NCBI GenBank assembly: GCA_937873285.1
Contig: CALMNV010000245.1
Span: 1 to 9,425 of the forward strand
DNA: 9,425 nt
Source: an uncultured Intrasporangium sp.
Lineage (GTDB): Bacteria; Actinomycetota; Actinomycetes; Actinomycetales; Dermatophilaceae
Direction: 5' to 3'
Position 1 is the first letter of the stretch; every line of letters begins with the position of its first letter. The notes beneath the pieces are model-generated. The model was not told the origin of the DNA. It saw only the letters and a list, made by a program, of their open reading frames with translations, and did no database searches. The translations under genes were made by a program, and so were the position numbers. This document shows, piece by piece, positions 1-5,766 of this stretch.

Positions 1-117
1 GATGCCGCTGCCGGAGATGAAATCGCCGTTGACGTCAGTCGCGCTGTCATCGAGCCTCCGGTCGAGGTAGAAGTCGGTATACTTCTTGACTTTGTGCTTC
101 TTGTTACCGTCGGACAT
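1..117 (-). CDS. Partial hypothetical protein (N-terminus only), runs off left edge
   Basis: The frame opens with ATG at 117-115 and stays open to the window edge, giving 39 residues that begin MSDGNKKHKVKKYTDFYLD. An AGGAG Shine-Dalgarno site (129-125) lies 7 nt upstream and a sigma70-like promoter lies at 178-150, so this is very probably a real start. The N-terminus is lysine-rich and then turns acidic/polar (DRRLDDSATDVNGDFISGSG), with no signal peptide or membrane segment visible. I do not recognise the family. Its G+C is clearly lower than in the carotenoid region, and it belongs to the same left-hand piece as the MltG fragment. The two genes run in the same direction, separated by 87 nt. 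Confidence 0.6.
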   Translation of the reverse strand, partial: MSDGNKKHKVKKYTDFYLDRRLDDSATDVNGDFISGSGI

Positions 118-149
118 GTGCTAACTCCTGTTGCTGTTGTCCGCTGGGT

Positions 150-178
150 AAATTAACACAGACACCCCAAGGGGTCAA
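150..178 (-). promoter_or_regulatory. Sigma70-like promoter with overlapping 12-bp palindrome
   Basis: Read on the minus strand, TTGACC (178-173) is followed by a 17-nt spacer and TAATTT (155-150), close to the -35/-10 consensus at ideal spacing. Transcription would start near 143 and reach the SD site at 129-125 and the ATG at 117. A perfect palindrome, ACCCCAAGGGGT (164-175), overlaps the -35 and the start of the spacer. It has no loop and no U-run, so it fits a repressor operator better than a terminator; the operator role is inference. Confidence 0.5.
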
Positions 179-204
179 TAAACTCGCTTCAGGAGGCTGA
201 AGGT

Positions 205-957
205 TTAATCGAGGTACCGCTTTTTGTTGGCCAAATGCCCCTCGTACGTAATGCTGTAGTGGAAATTGCCTTGCCTGTCAGAAAGGAAGAATACGTAGTT
301 GCTTTTGACGGGCTGGGCCGCTGCCAGTATGGAGTTGAGGCCCGGGTTGCCGATAGGTCCGGGGGGCAGCCCTTTGTTCGTGTATGTGTTGTACGGATGG
401 TCGGTCTTAAGGTCGGTAAGCGTTACCTCAAAGGTATTGCGGCCGAGATAGTACGGGAAGGTAGCATCGGTCTGCAGCGGCATGCCGATGTCTATGCGGT
501 GCCACAGCACCCCGGCCCCGGGCTCGAAGAGGGCGACGAAGCGGTCCGTCTGCGCGTGGATGGAGTCGCGGACCAGCTCCACGTCGTCGACCTCGAGGAT
601 CGCGGCGATGACGACCGCCTCCGGATGGGCCGAGCCCGCCTCGCTGCCCGGCAGGTCCACCCCGATCTTCTCGACGACACTGCCGGCGAAGAGCGGCGGG
701 ATCTGCTCGACGCCGGTCGCGTCGAACCAGTCGAAGACCGCGCGCGAGCGCAGCAGCCGGTCCAAGGGCTCCCGGTGACGCAGCCCGATCGTGACGAAGA
801 CGCGCCCGGGCTCACGCAGGGCGGCATACGCCACGACGTGGTGGGCCCCGAGCCGACGCAGGTCGCCGGCCCGGGAGGTGACCGCTCGCCACCACTCCTC
901 GGGTCCCGGCACGGTCAGGTCGGTGGCGAGGACGTGCGAGGCGACGGTCTGCGGCAC
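205..957 (-). CDS. Hybrid ORF: actinobacterial hypothetical N-terminus joined to MltG C-terminus
   Basis: One open frame holds two unrelated parts. The C-terminal ~100 residues (about 500 down to the TAA at 207-205) carry the hallmarks of MltG/YceG, the inner-membrane lytic transglycosylase that cuts nascent peptidoglycan: GMPLQTDAT, then PYNTYTNKGLPPGPIGNPGL, then FFLSD and HLANKKRYL at the end. The catalytic Glu of MltG lies upstream of GMPLQTD, in a part that is absent. The N-terminal ~145 residues (957 to about 525) match, from memory, an actinobacterial hypothetical family with LGAHHVV, GRVFVTIG and FDWFDATGV...FAGSVVEKI. I chose GTG at 957-955 because the family-like sequence starts there; the frame is open to 1062. 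Composition also shifts at the junction near 490-525. Most likely an assembly or recombination chimera, so neither half is a complete gene. Confidence 0.6.
   Translation of the reverse strand: MPQTVASHVLATDLTVPGPEEWWRAVTSRAGDLRRLGAHHVVAYAALREPGRVFVTIGLRHREPLDRLLRSRAVFDWFDATGVEQIPPLFAGSVVEKIGVDLPGSEAGSAHPEAVVIAAILEVDDVELVRDSIHAQTDRFVALFEPGAGVLWHRIDIGMPLQTDATFPYYLGRNTFEVTLTDLKTDHPYNTYTNKGLPPGPIGNPGLNSILAAAQPVKSNYVFFLSDRQGNFHYSITYEGHLANKKRYLD
490..525. other. Probable chimeric junction 1 (lower-G+C left piece / actinobacterial piece)
   Basis: The reading frame passes from the actinobacterial hypothetical (…HAQTDRFVA) into MltG (…LWHRIDIGMPLQTD) within about 12 codons. On the left, codons such as ATA and TTT and A/T third positions are common. 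On the right, almost every third position is G or C. The exact breakpoint cannot be fixed by eye. Confidence 0.55.
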
Positions 958-1073
958 AAGCGCACCACCCTTGCGGAGGAGGATCGGATCATCATTGAAT
1001 GGCGGGCACGCCACGGTGGCAAGCGGTGACCGTGGCGACGGCGCCCCGCGGGGCCTGCACACGAGGAGCGACG

Positions 1074-1553
1074 ATGGCCGGGGACCCCGAGGTGCTCACC
1101 CTGCTCAACGAGCAGCTGACGAGCGAGCTCACCGCGATCAACCAGTACTTCCTCCACTCGAAGATGCAGCAGAGCTGGGGCTTGACCGAGCTAGCGGCCG
1201 CCACCCGCCGCGAGTCCTTCGAGGAGATGACGCACGCCGAGAAGCTCACCGACCGCATCCTGCTGCTCGACGGGCTGCCCAACTACCAGCGGCTCTTCTC
1301 CCTCAACGTCGGGCAGACCCTGCGCGAGCAGTTCGAGAGCGACCTGCAGATCGAGGTCGAGGTCGTGGCGCGGCTGAGGCCCGGCATCGTGATGTGCCGT
1401 GAGCGGCAGGACTCGACGAGCGCCAACCTGCTCGAGGAGATCCTGGCCGACGAGGAGCACCACGTCGACTACCTCACGACGCAGCTCGCACTGATGGACA
1501 AGCTGGGAGAGCCGCTCTACCTCGCCCAGTGCGTGGCCCGGCCGCCCGCCTGA
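1074..1553 (+). CDS. bfr: Bacterioferritin
   Basis: A complete 159-residue bacterioferritin, the usual family length. It forms a 24-subunit cytoplasmic shell that oxidises Fe(II) and stores it as a ferric mineral. Numbered from ATG 1074, all ferroxidase ligands are in their classical places: E18, Y25, E51, H54, E94, E127 and H130. The haem-binding M52 is also present, as are the family stretches QYFLHS and VARLRPGI. The start is set by GAGGAG at 1063-1068, 5 nt upstream; a longer in-frame start at 999 is not needed. It is divergent from the hypothetical gene on its left and convergent with the coiled-coil gene on its right (14 nt between stops), so it is probably transcribed alone. No convincing iron-box operator was seen upstream. 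No functional link to the carotenoid genes is evident. Confidence 0.95.
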   Translation: MAGDPEVLTLLNEQLTSELTAINQYFLHSKMQQSWGLTELAAATRRESFEEMTHAEKLTDRILLLDGLPNYQRLFSLNVGQTLREQFESDLQIEVEVVARLRPGIVMCRERQDSTSANLLEEILADEEHHVDYLTTQLALMDKLGEPLYLAQCVARPPA

Positions 1554-1561
1554 GCTGCCGC

Positions 1562-1584
1562 ACGCCGTCAGCCCCGCACGGCGT
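1562..1584 (+). terminator. Possible weak hairpin after bfr
   Basis: Arms ACGCCGT (1562-1568) and ACGGCGT (1578-1584) can form a 7-bp stem with a 9-nt loop, starting 9 nt after the bfr stop and overlapping the stop codon of the convergent gene. There is no U-run, and short GC hairpins are common in such DNA, so a terminator role is only possible. Confidence 0.2.
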
Positions 1585-2383
1585 CGTCGGCATCGGGGGC
1601 TTCTGGGGCATCCGGGGCCTCCGGGGCTTGGACGGCGTCGAGCGCCGCCCGCGCCCGGCGCTCGTCCTCCTCTCGACTCTGCCGTATGCCGCGCGCCTCC
1701 TCGAGCTCAGCCGTGACGGCCTCGAGCCGCGCGGCGATCGCCTCGACCCGAGCCGCCGCCTCCTCCCGGCTGCGAGTGGCCTCGGCAAGGGCGACCGCGA
1801 GCCGGCGCCGCTCCCGCTGGCGCTCCGGCGAGGGTGCCGCAGATGGTGCCGCAGATGGTGCCGGCGCCGCGACGGCAGGGTGGGCAACCACGTCCTCGAG
1901 GTCGACCTCGCCGAGCCCGGAGTAGGTCAGCGGGCGGACCAGCGCCCGGGTGCGCACCGACCGCTCCGCCTCCTCGTCGGCCACGAGGGCCGTCAGGGTG
2001 TCGCGGACCTCCTGGACGGCGCCCGGCCCCAGGGGCTGACCGGCGGCCCCCGCGGCCGCGACCACCCGCCCGGTCAGGTCGTCGACCCGCCGCGACCGCT
2101 CGCGGCCGAGGGCCCGCAGTCGGTCCGCGTCGAGCGTGCGTTGCGCCTCGCGCAACAGCCCGGCGAAGCGGGTGAGCCCGTCCAGCTCGTCCGCGTGCTC
2201 CCGGCCGAACGCGTTGAGCGCCCACGCCGAGAGCGTCGGCTTGCGCAGGGCGCCGATGTCCTTGGCCGCAGAGGCGTCGCCGGCCGCCTTCGCCTGCGCC
2301 ACCAGCTGCGCCCGCGACGACGTGAACCGGTCTGGCGGCGCGGCATACAGCTGCTCGACGGCGGTGCGTAGGTGCTGGTTCAC
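1568..2383 (-). CDS. Conserved hypothetical actinobacterial protein with C-terminal coiled coil
   Basis: A 271-residue protein starting at GTG 2383-2381, with GAGGA 7 nt upstream. The N-terminal half is a compact, conserved-looking domain: QLYAAPPDRFTSSRAQLV, then a KDIGALRKPTLSAWALN stretch (about residues 41-57). I recall this pattern in many actinobacterial proteins of unknown function. An Ala/Pro linker (about 165-190) follows, encoded in part by a 12-bp tandem repeat. Next comes a charged Arg/Glu/Ala-rich segment (about 190-245) typical of a coiled coil, then an acidic AP(E/D)A-type repeat tail. There is no signal peptide or membrane segment, so it is probably cytoplasmic. It is convergent with bfr and divergent from the carotenoid arm. 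The function is unknown; an oligomeric or nucleic-acid-associated role would be a guess. Confidence 0.8.
   Translation of the reverse strand: MNQHLRTAVEQLYAAPPDRFTSSRAQLVAQAKAAGDASAAKDIGALRKPTLSAWALNAFGREHADELDGLTRFAGLLREAQRTLDADRLRALGRERSRRVDDLTGRVVAAAGAAGQPLGPGAVQEVRDTLTALVADEEAERSVRTRALVRPLTYSGLGEVDLEDVVAHPAVAAPAPSAAPSAAPSPERQRERRRLAVALAEATRSREEAAARVEAIAARLEAVTAELEEARGIRQSREEDERRARAALDAVQAPEAPDAPEAPDADDAVRG
1596..1631. repeat. Four 9-bp repeats encoding an Ala/Pro/Glu/Asp tail
   Basis: The unit GGGGC followed by four variable bases occurs at 1596, 1605, 1614 and 1623. It sits inside the 3' end of the coiled-coil hypothetical and encodes its alternating EAP/DAP tail, so it is a low-complexity coding repeat. 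Confidence 0.6.
1833..1856. repeat. 12-bp direct repeat (two copies)
   Basis: GGTGCCGCAGAT occurs twice in tandem at 1833-1844 and 1845-1856, followed by a diverged third copy. It encodes the SAAP linker of the coiled-coil hypothetical and is probably a slippage-generated coding repeat. Confidence 0.6.
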
Positions 2384-2506
2384 GCCTCAATCCTCGCCGC
2401 TCGGCACCATCGGTCAGCGGCCGGTGCGCCGGCGGTCGACCGGGGTATGCAAGGGTGTGTCGGCGAGGCGTCGGCACGGCTCCCGTCACCAGGAGGACAC
2501 TGCAGC
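2384..2506. promoter_or_regulatory. Divergent intergenic region upstream of the carotenoid plus arm
   Basis: This non-coding gap separates the start of the minus-strand hypothetical (2383) from the first ribosome-binding site of the plus arm. It should hold promoters in both directions, but I see no clear -35/-10 pair. It contains one GTATGC copy of the over-represented motif (2445-2450) and ends with a perfect AGGAGG (2491-2496). Confidence 0.35.
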
Positions 2507-2599
2507 ATGACCGACGGCTCGTCCTTGCGTGGCGACTCGCCGCTCACCCTCCTCGCTCCCGGTGTGCTCGCCGTCCTCCGCCCTGGGAGCACGCGGTGA
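2507..2599 (+). CDS. Possible 30-residue leader peptide ORF
   Basis: ATG 2507 lies 10 nt after a perfect AGGAGG (2491-2496), the best ribosome-binding site in the region. The peptide has a hydrophobic middle (LTLLAPGVLAVL) between polar ends and stops at TGA 2597-2599. I do not recognise it. It lies in front of crtYc in the same direction and could be a leader that couples translation to downstream genes, a relic of a decayed gene, or a chance ORF. The strong SD site with no other gene to serve is the main support. Confidence 0.3.
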   Translation: MTDGSSLRGDSPLTLLAPGVLAVLRPGSTR

Positions 2600-2700
2600 C
2601 GCCCCACCCCAGGCGCGCTCGGCTCGGCTGCGGGGGCCGCGCCGAGGCTGGGCCGGAGCTCCCCGGCGGCGGCGCCCGGGACCTGCAGGGCGGGCGGTGA
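2596..2700 (+). CDS. Possible 34-residue ORF linking the leader to crtYc
   Basis: GTG 2596 overlaps the stop of the preceding small ORF as GTGA, and its own TGA (2698-2700) overlaps an in-frame GTG upstream start of crtYc (2697) in the same way. The encoded peptide is Arg/Gly/Pro-rich and looks like random high-G+C translation, so protein evidence is poor. Only the overlap pattern argues for it. Confidence 0.15.
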   Translation: MTPHPRRARLGCGGRAEAGPELPGGGARDLQGGR

Positions 2701-2708
2701 CCGGTGCC

Positions 2709-3065
2709 ATGGAGCGTTACCAGTACCTGCTCGTGCTGGGGCTGTGCGTCCTCGTGACCCTGCCGCTCGAGCTGGCCCTCCGCGCCCGGGTCTACCGCCG
2801 GGCCCGCTGGGCGGCTGCAGCGGTGCTGCCCGTCGTGCTCGTCTTCTCCGTCTGGGACGTGGTGGGCATCTGGCGCGGCCACTGGAGCTACAACCCGGCC
2901 TACGTCACCGGCGTGCGGCTGCCGCTGCGGATGCCGCTCGAGGAGCTGCTCTTCTTCGTCGTCGTGCCGGTGTGCGGGCTGCTGACCTACGAGGCGGTGG
3001 GCACCGTGCTGCGGTGGGTGCGCGGGGTGCGCCCGGCTCGCAGCCGGTGGAGGCGCCGTGCCTGA
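2709..3065 (+). CDS. crtYc: Lycopene beta-cyclase subunit CrtYc
   Basis: A 118-residue small membrane protein, one half of the heterodimeric lycopene cyclase of Gram-positive actinobacteria. With CrtYd it closes the psi ends of lycopene to beta-ionone rings in the cytoplasmic membrane. About three hydrophobic helices are visible (residues 5-22, 34-53 and 80-99). The family motif lies between them: GHWSYNP (57-63), then PLEELLFF (76-83) followed by VVPVCGLLTYEA. ATG 2709 is used here; an in-frame GTG at 2697 would add four residues and overlaps a preceding stop as GTGA, so either start is possible. The stop overlaps the crtYd start by 8 nt (GTGCCTGA), which indicates translational coupling and fits a subunit pair made together. 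The first clearly recognisable gene of the plus-strand carotenoid arm. Confidence 0.88.
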   Translation: MERYQYLLVLGLCVLVTLPLELALRARVYRRARWAAAAVLPVVLVFSVWDVVGIWRGHWSYNPAYVTGVRLPLRMPLEELLFFVVVPVCGLLTYEAVGTVLRWVRGVRPARSRWRRRA

Positions 3066-4131
3066 GTACACCGCGCTCGCCCTCGTCTCGGTCGCGGCGA
3101 CCGTGCTGCTCGCTCGCGCCCTGCGCGTCCGGCTCTTTCGAACCGCCCAGTACTGGCTCGCCCTGGGCATCGTCTTCGCCTTCCAGGTCCTCGTGGACGG
3201 GTGGCTCACCAAGCTCAGCGCACCGATCGTCGTCTACAACCCGGAGCACCACCTCGGGGTCCGCTGGCCGTGGGACATCCCCGTGGAGGACTTCCTCTTC
3301 GGCTTCTCGCTCGTCACGAGCAGCCTGATCCTGTGGGAACGTCAGAAGGAGCGGAACATGACACCAGCCCGACCCGTCGCCCGCGGCGAGGTGCCGGAGG
3401 CCTTCGACGAGGTCGCGGACCGCTACGACCTCATGGTCGCGCTCAACCCCGGCTACCACGCCCACCTGCGGTCCTCCGCCGAGGCGCTCGTCGCCTCGCT
3501 CCCCCGCGTCCACGGCCCCGACGCGCCGGCGCCGGCGCGCGTGGTGGACCTCGGCTGCGGGTCGGGGGCCTCCACACGTGCCCTGCTCGACGCCTTCTCC
3601 GCGGCCGGCCGGCCCGTGGAGGTCGTGGGGGTCGACGGGTCCGCCGGCATGCTGCGGTCGGCTCGGGCCAAGTCGTGGCCACCCGGGGTGTCCTTCGTCC
3701 AGGCGCGCGCGGAGCAGCTCGTGGACCGGCCGGACCTGACCGGGCCGGGTGGGCTCGACGCCGTCTTCGCGGCATACCTCGTGCGCAACGTGCCCGACCG
3801 GGACGCCCTGCTGCGGTCGCTGCGCGCCGTGCTCGCGCCGGGCGGCGTCGTCGTCGTGCACGACTACTCGGTCGCGGGCCGCGCGGTGCCGACGGCGATC
3901 TGGACCGCGGTGTGCTGGGGCGTCGTCGTGCCCCTCGGCTGGCTCACCTCGCGCCGGACGCGGCTCTACCGCTACCTGTGGCGCAGCGTGCTCGACTTCG
4001 ACTCGACCGCCCGGCTGATGGACCGGCTGCAGACCGCCGGGTTCGAGGACGTGCGGACCCGGACGGTGCGGGGCTGGCAGCGCGGCATCGTCCACACCGT
4101 CTCCGGTCGCCGGCCCGCAGCGGCCCGATGA
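3058..4131 (+). CDS. crtYd: CrtYd lycopene cyclase subunit fused to a SAM-dependent methyltransferase (CrtT-like)
   Basis: One 357-residue frame starts at GTG 3058. Residues 1-100 are the second lycopene cyclase subunit: two hydrophobic helices (about 4-20 and 30-48), YNPEHHLG, then the family motif PVEDFLFGF (75-83). Residues 101-357 are a complete class I methyltransferase of UbiE/MenG style: motif I DLGCGSG (164-170), the SAM-binding acidic residue in GVDGS (191-195), LVRNVPD (241-247) and LAPGGVVVVHDY (259-270). These are normally separate proteins, but no stop divides them. ATG 3358 (codon 101) has AAGGAG 6 nt upstream, so a free 257-residue methyltransferase can also be made. crtU follows with an ATGA overlap. 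Placed between the cyclase and crtU, the methyltransferase matches Streptomyces crtT in position; its substrate is unknown. The fused form would tether it to the membrane. Confidence 0.85.
   Translation: MPEYTALALVSVAATVLLARALRVRLFRTAQYWLALGIVFAFQVLVDGWLTKLSAPIVVYNPEHHLGVRWPWDIPVEDFLFGFSLVTSSLILWERQKERNMTPARPVARGEVPEAFDEVADRYDLMVALNPGYHAHLRSSAEALVASLPRVHGPDAPAPARVVDLGCGSGASTRALLDAFSAAGRPVEVVGVDGSAGMLRSARAKSWPPGVSFVQARAEQLVDRPDLTGPGGLDAVFAAYLVRNVPDRDALLRSLRAVLAPGGVVVVHDYSVAGRAVPTAIWTAVCWGVVVPLGWLTSRRTRLYRYLWRSVLDFDSTARLMDRLQTAGFEDVRTRTVRGWQRGIVHTVSGRRPAAAR
3346..3360 (+). promoter_or_regulatory. Internal ribosome-binding site and start codon of the methyltransferase part
   Basis: AAGGAG (3346-3351) sits 6 nt before ATG (3358-3360), in frame with the CrtYd reading frame and exactly at the domain boundary. 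It reads as the original start of a separate methyltransferase gene whose upstream neighbour has lost its stop codon. It could allow both the fused and the free protein to be made. Confidence 0.6.
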
Positions 4132-5714
4132 GGGGACCGACGTGGCGTCCCGGCCTCGACCGGCGGGCCGTGCGCCACCCCGCCCGCCCGCCGGCCCCCG
4201 GAGGCCGCGCCACGCGGCCGCCCACGGTCGTCGTCGTCGGTGGTGGCATCGCTGGGCTCGCGGCGGCCACCGGGCTCGCCGAGCGGGGCGTCCGGGTCAC
4301 GCTCGTCGAGCGGGAGGACACCCTCGGTGGTCGGGTGCGCTCCTGGCCCGTCACCCTGCCCGACGGGCGCACCGCGGCCATGAGCCGAGGGTTCCACGCC
4401 TTCTTCCGGCAGTACTACAACCTGCGCGCCCTGCTGCGCCGGTCCGACCCTGCGCTGGAGCGGCTGGGAGGCGTGCCCGACTACCCGCTGCGGCTGGCCG
4501 GCGGTCCCACCGACTCCTTCGCCCGCATCCCACGCACGCCGCCGCTGAGCGTCGCGGCCTTCGTGGCGAGAAGCCCCAGCTTCCCCCTGTCGGCGCTGCG
4601 CGCGGTCGACGTGGACGCGGCGCTGGGCCTGCTCGACGTGTCCTTTCCCGAGACGTATGCCGCCTCCGACGGGGTGAGCGCCGCCGAGGTGCTGGACCGG
4701 CTGCGGTTTCCGGATCAGGCCCGGCACCTGGCCCTTGAGGTCTTCGCACGCAGCTTCTTCGCCGACCCGCGGGACTTCTCCGGCGGTGAGCTCGTCGCGA
4801 TGTTCCACACCTACTTCACCGGCTCGGCCGAGGGGCTGCTCTTCGACGTGCCAGACGCCGCCTATGACGTGGCCCTCTGGCAGCCCCTCGCGGCCTACCT
4901 ACGACGGCTGGGGGTGCAGGTCCTGCCGGGCCGAGAGGTCGTCGCGATCGAGGACCGCGGGGCCGAGCTCGCGGTGCGCCTCGGCGACGAGGACGTGCTT
5001 GCCGCCGACTCCGTCGTGCTCGCGACCGACCGCGCCTGCCTGCAGCGCCTCGTCGCGGGGGCCCCCTGGCTCGGCCACGGCGAGTGGCGCGCCCGGGTGG
5101 CTGCGCAACGCACCGCCCCGCCCTTCGCCGTGTGGCGGCTCTGGCTGGACCAGCCTGCCGCATCCGGCACGGCGCCCTTCCTCGGCACGAGCGGCTTCGG
5201 CCCCCTGGACAACATCTCGTTCGTCGACCGGCTGGAGCGTGAGGCGGCGCAGTGGGCGGCCGCCAGCGGCGGGTGCGTCGTCGAGCTGCACGCGTATGCC
5301 CTGCCGCCCGGGTCCGGTGGCGAGGCGCTGAGGACGGAGCTGCTGCGCCAGCTCCATCGGGTCCACCCCGAGCTCGCCGGGGCTCGGACGATCTTCGAGC
5401 AGTGGCTGGTTCGCGACGACTGCCCGCTCGCCGGCACCGACCCGTGGGCGGGGCGGCCGGGCGTGCTCACGCCCGACCCCCGGGTGGTGCTGGCCGGTGA
5501 CGGGATCCGGTGCGAGCACCCGGTGGCCCTCATGGAGCGCGCCGCCACGACCGGGTGGCTGGCGGCCAACGAGCTGCTGGCGGCACACGGACTCGCCGGC
5601 CACGACGTGTGGACGGTGCCCGTGCGCGGCCGCCAGCAACGCGTCGCCCACGCCCTGCGCAGCGCCTTGGCCCGCGCGCCCCGCAGGCGCCACCGGCCGG
5701 CGCACTGCTCCTGA
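4128..5714 (+). CDS. crtU: Isorenieratene synthase-type carotene desaturase/methyltransferase CrtU
   Basis: A 528-residue FAD-dependent oxidoreductase of the CrtI superfamily. CrtU desaturates the beta-rings of beta-carotene and moves a methyl group, giving the aromatic end groups of isorenieratene. A dinucleotide-binding Rossmann start is clear: VVVVGGGIAGL (34-44), the acidic E61 at the end of the second strand, and GGR (67-69). RGFHAFFRQYYNLRALLRR (87-105) is, from memory, the CrtU-type signature that separates it from phytoene desaturase. The C-terminal FAD contact is around AGDGIR (456-461). The start at ATG 4128 is supported by the ATGA overlap with the methyltransferase stop; the first ~30 residues are Arg/Pro-rich, so GTG 4170 is an alternative. 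Last gene of the plus arm, convergent with the Rieske gene. A related ring-modifying oxidoreductase cannot be excluded. Confidence 0.88.
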   Translation: MRGPTWRPGLDRRAVRHPARPPAPGGRATRPPTVVVVGGGIAGLAAATGLAERGVRVTLVEREDTLGGRVRSWPVTLPDGRTAAMSRGFHAFFRQYYNLRALLRRSDPALERLGGVPDYPLRLAGGPTDSFARIPRTPPLSVAAFVARSPSFPLSALRAVDVDAALGLLDVSFPETYAASDGVSAAEVLDRLRFPDQARHLALEVFARSFFADPRDFSGGELVAMFHTYFTGSAEGLLFDVPDAAYDVALWQPLAAYLRRLGVQVLPGREVVAIEDRGAELAVRLGDEDVLAADSVVLATDRACLQRLVAGAPWLGHGEWRARVAAQRTAPPFAVWRLWLDQPAASGTAPFLGTSGFGPLDNISFVDRLEREAAQWAAASGGCVVELHAYALPPGSGGEALRTELLRQLHRVHPELAGARTIFEQWLVRDDCPLAGTDPWAGRPGVLTPDPRVVLAGDGIRCEHPVALMERAATTGWLAANELLAAHGLAGHDVWTVPVRGRQQRVAHALRSALARAPRRRHRPAHCS

Positions 5715-5731
5715 CGGCGATCGGGCGCGCT

Positions 5732-5764
5732 GCGTCCGGGTCGCGTCCGGCCCGCGTCCGGCCC
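5732..5764. repeat. Three 11-bp tandem repeats between convergent genes
   Basis: GCGTCCGG plus three bases is repeated at 5732, 5743 and 5754; the last two copies are identical. It fills most of the 52-nt gap between the stops of crtU and the Rieske gene. It has no dyad symmetry or U-run, so I do not call it a terminator. Confidence 0.65.
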
Positions 5765-5766
5765 GC

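Noticed and set aside
164..175. ACCCCAAGGGGT palindrome as a terminator of the MltG gene
   Set aside because: A perfect palindrome with no loop and no U-run cannot form a good terminator hairpin. It lies within a promoter.
660..690. SVVEKI in the hybrid minus-strand ORF as the MltG catalytic SIVEKE motif
   Set aside because: The surrounding sequence (FDWFDATGV...FAGSVVEKIGVDL) fits the actinobacterial hypothetical family, and the distance to GMPLQTD (about 60 residues) and the lack of MltG context argue against it. The resemblance looks like chance.
235..1029. Long plus-strand ORF (264 codons) antisense to the hybrid MltG ORF
   Set aside because: No recognisable protein family; it mirrors the codon bias of the real minus-strand frame.
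1596..1856. Short repeats as a CRISPR array
   Set aside because: Units of 9 and 12 bp without spacers lie inside a coding frame and encode low-complexity Ala/Pro segments.
3201..4127. Upstream extension of the crtU frame by 309 codons
   Set aside because: The extension overlaps the fused CrtYd-methyltransferase gene and reads as Arg/Ala-rich noise; the ATGA overlap at 4128 gives the natural start.
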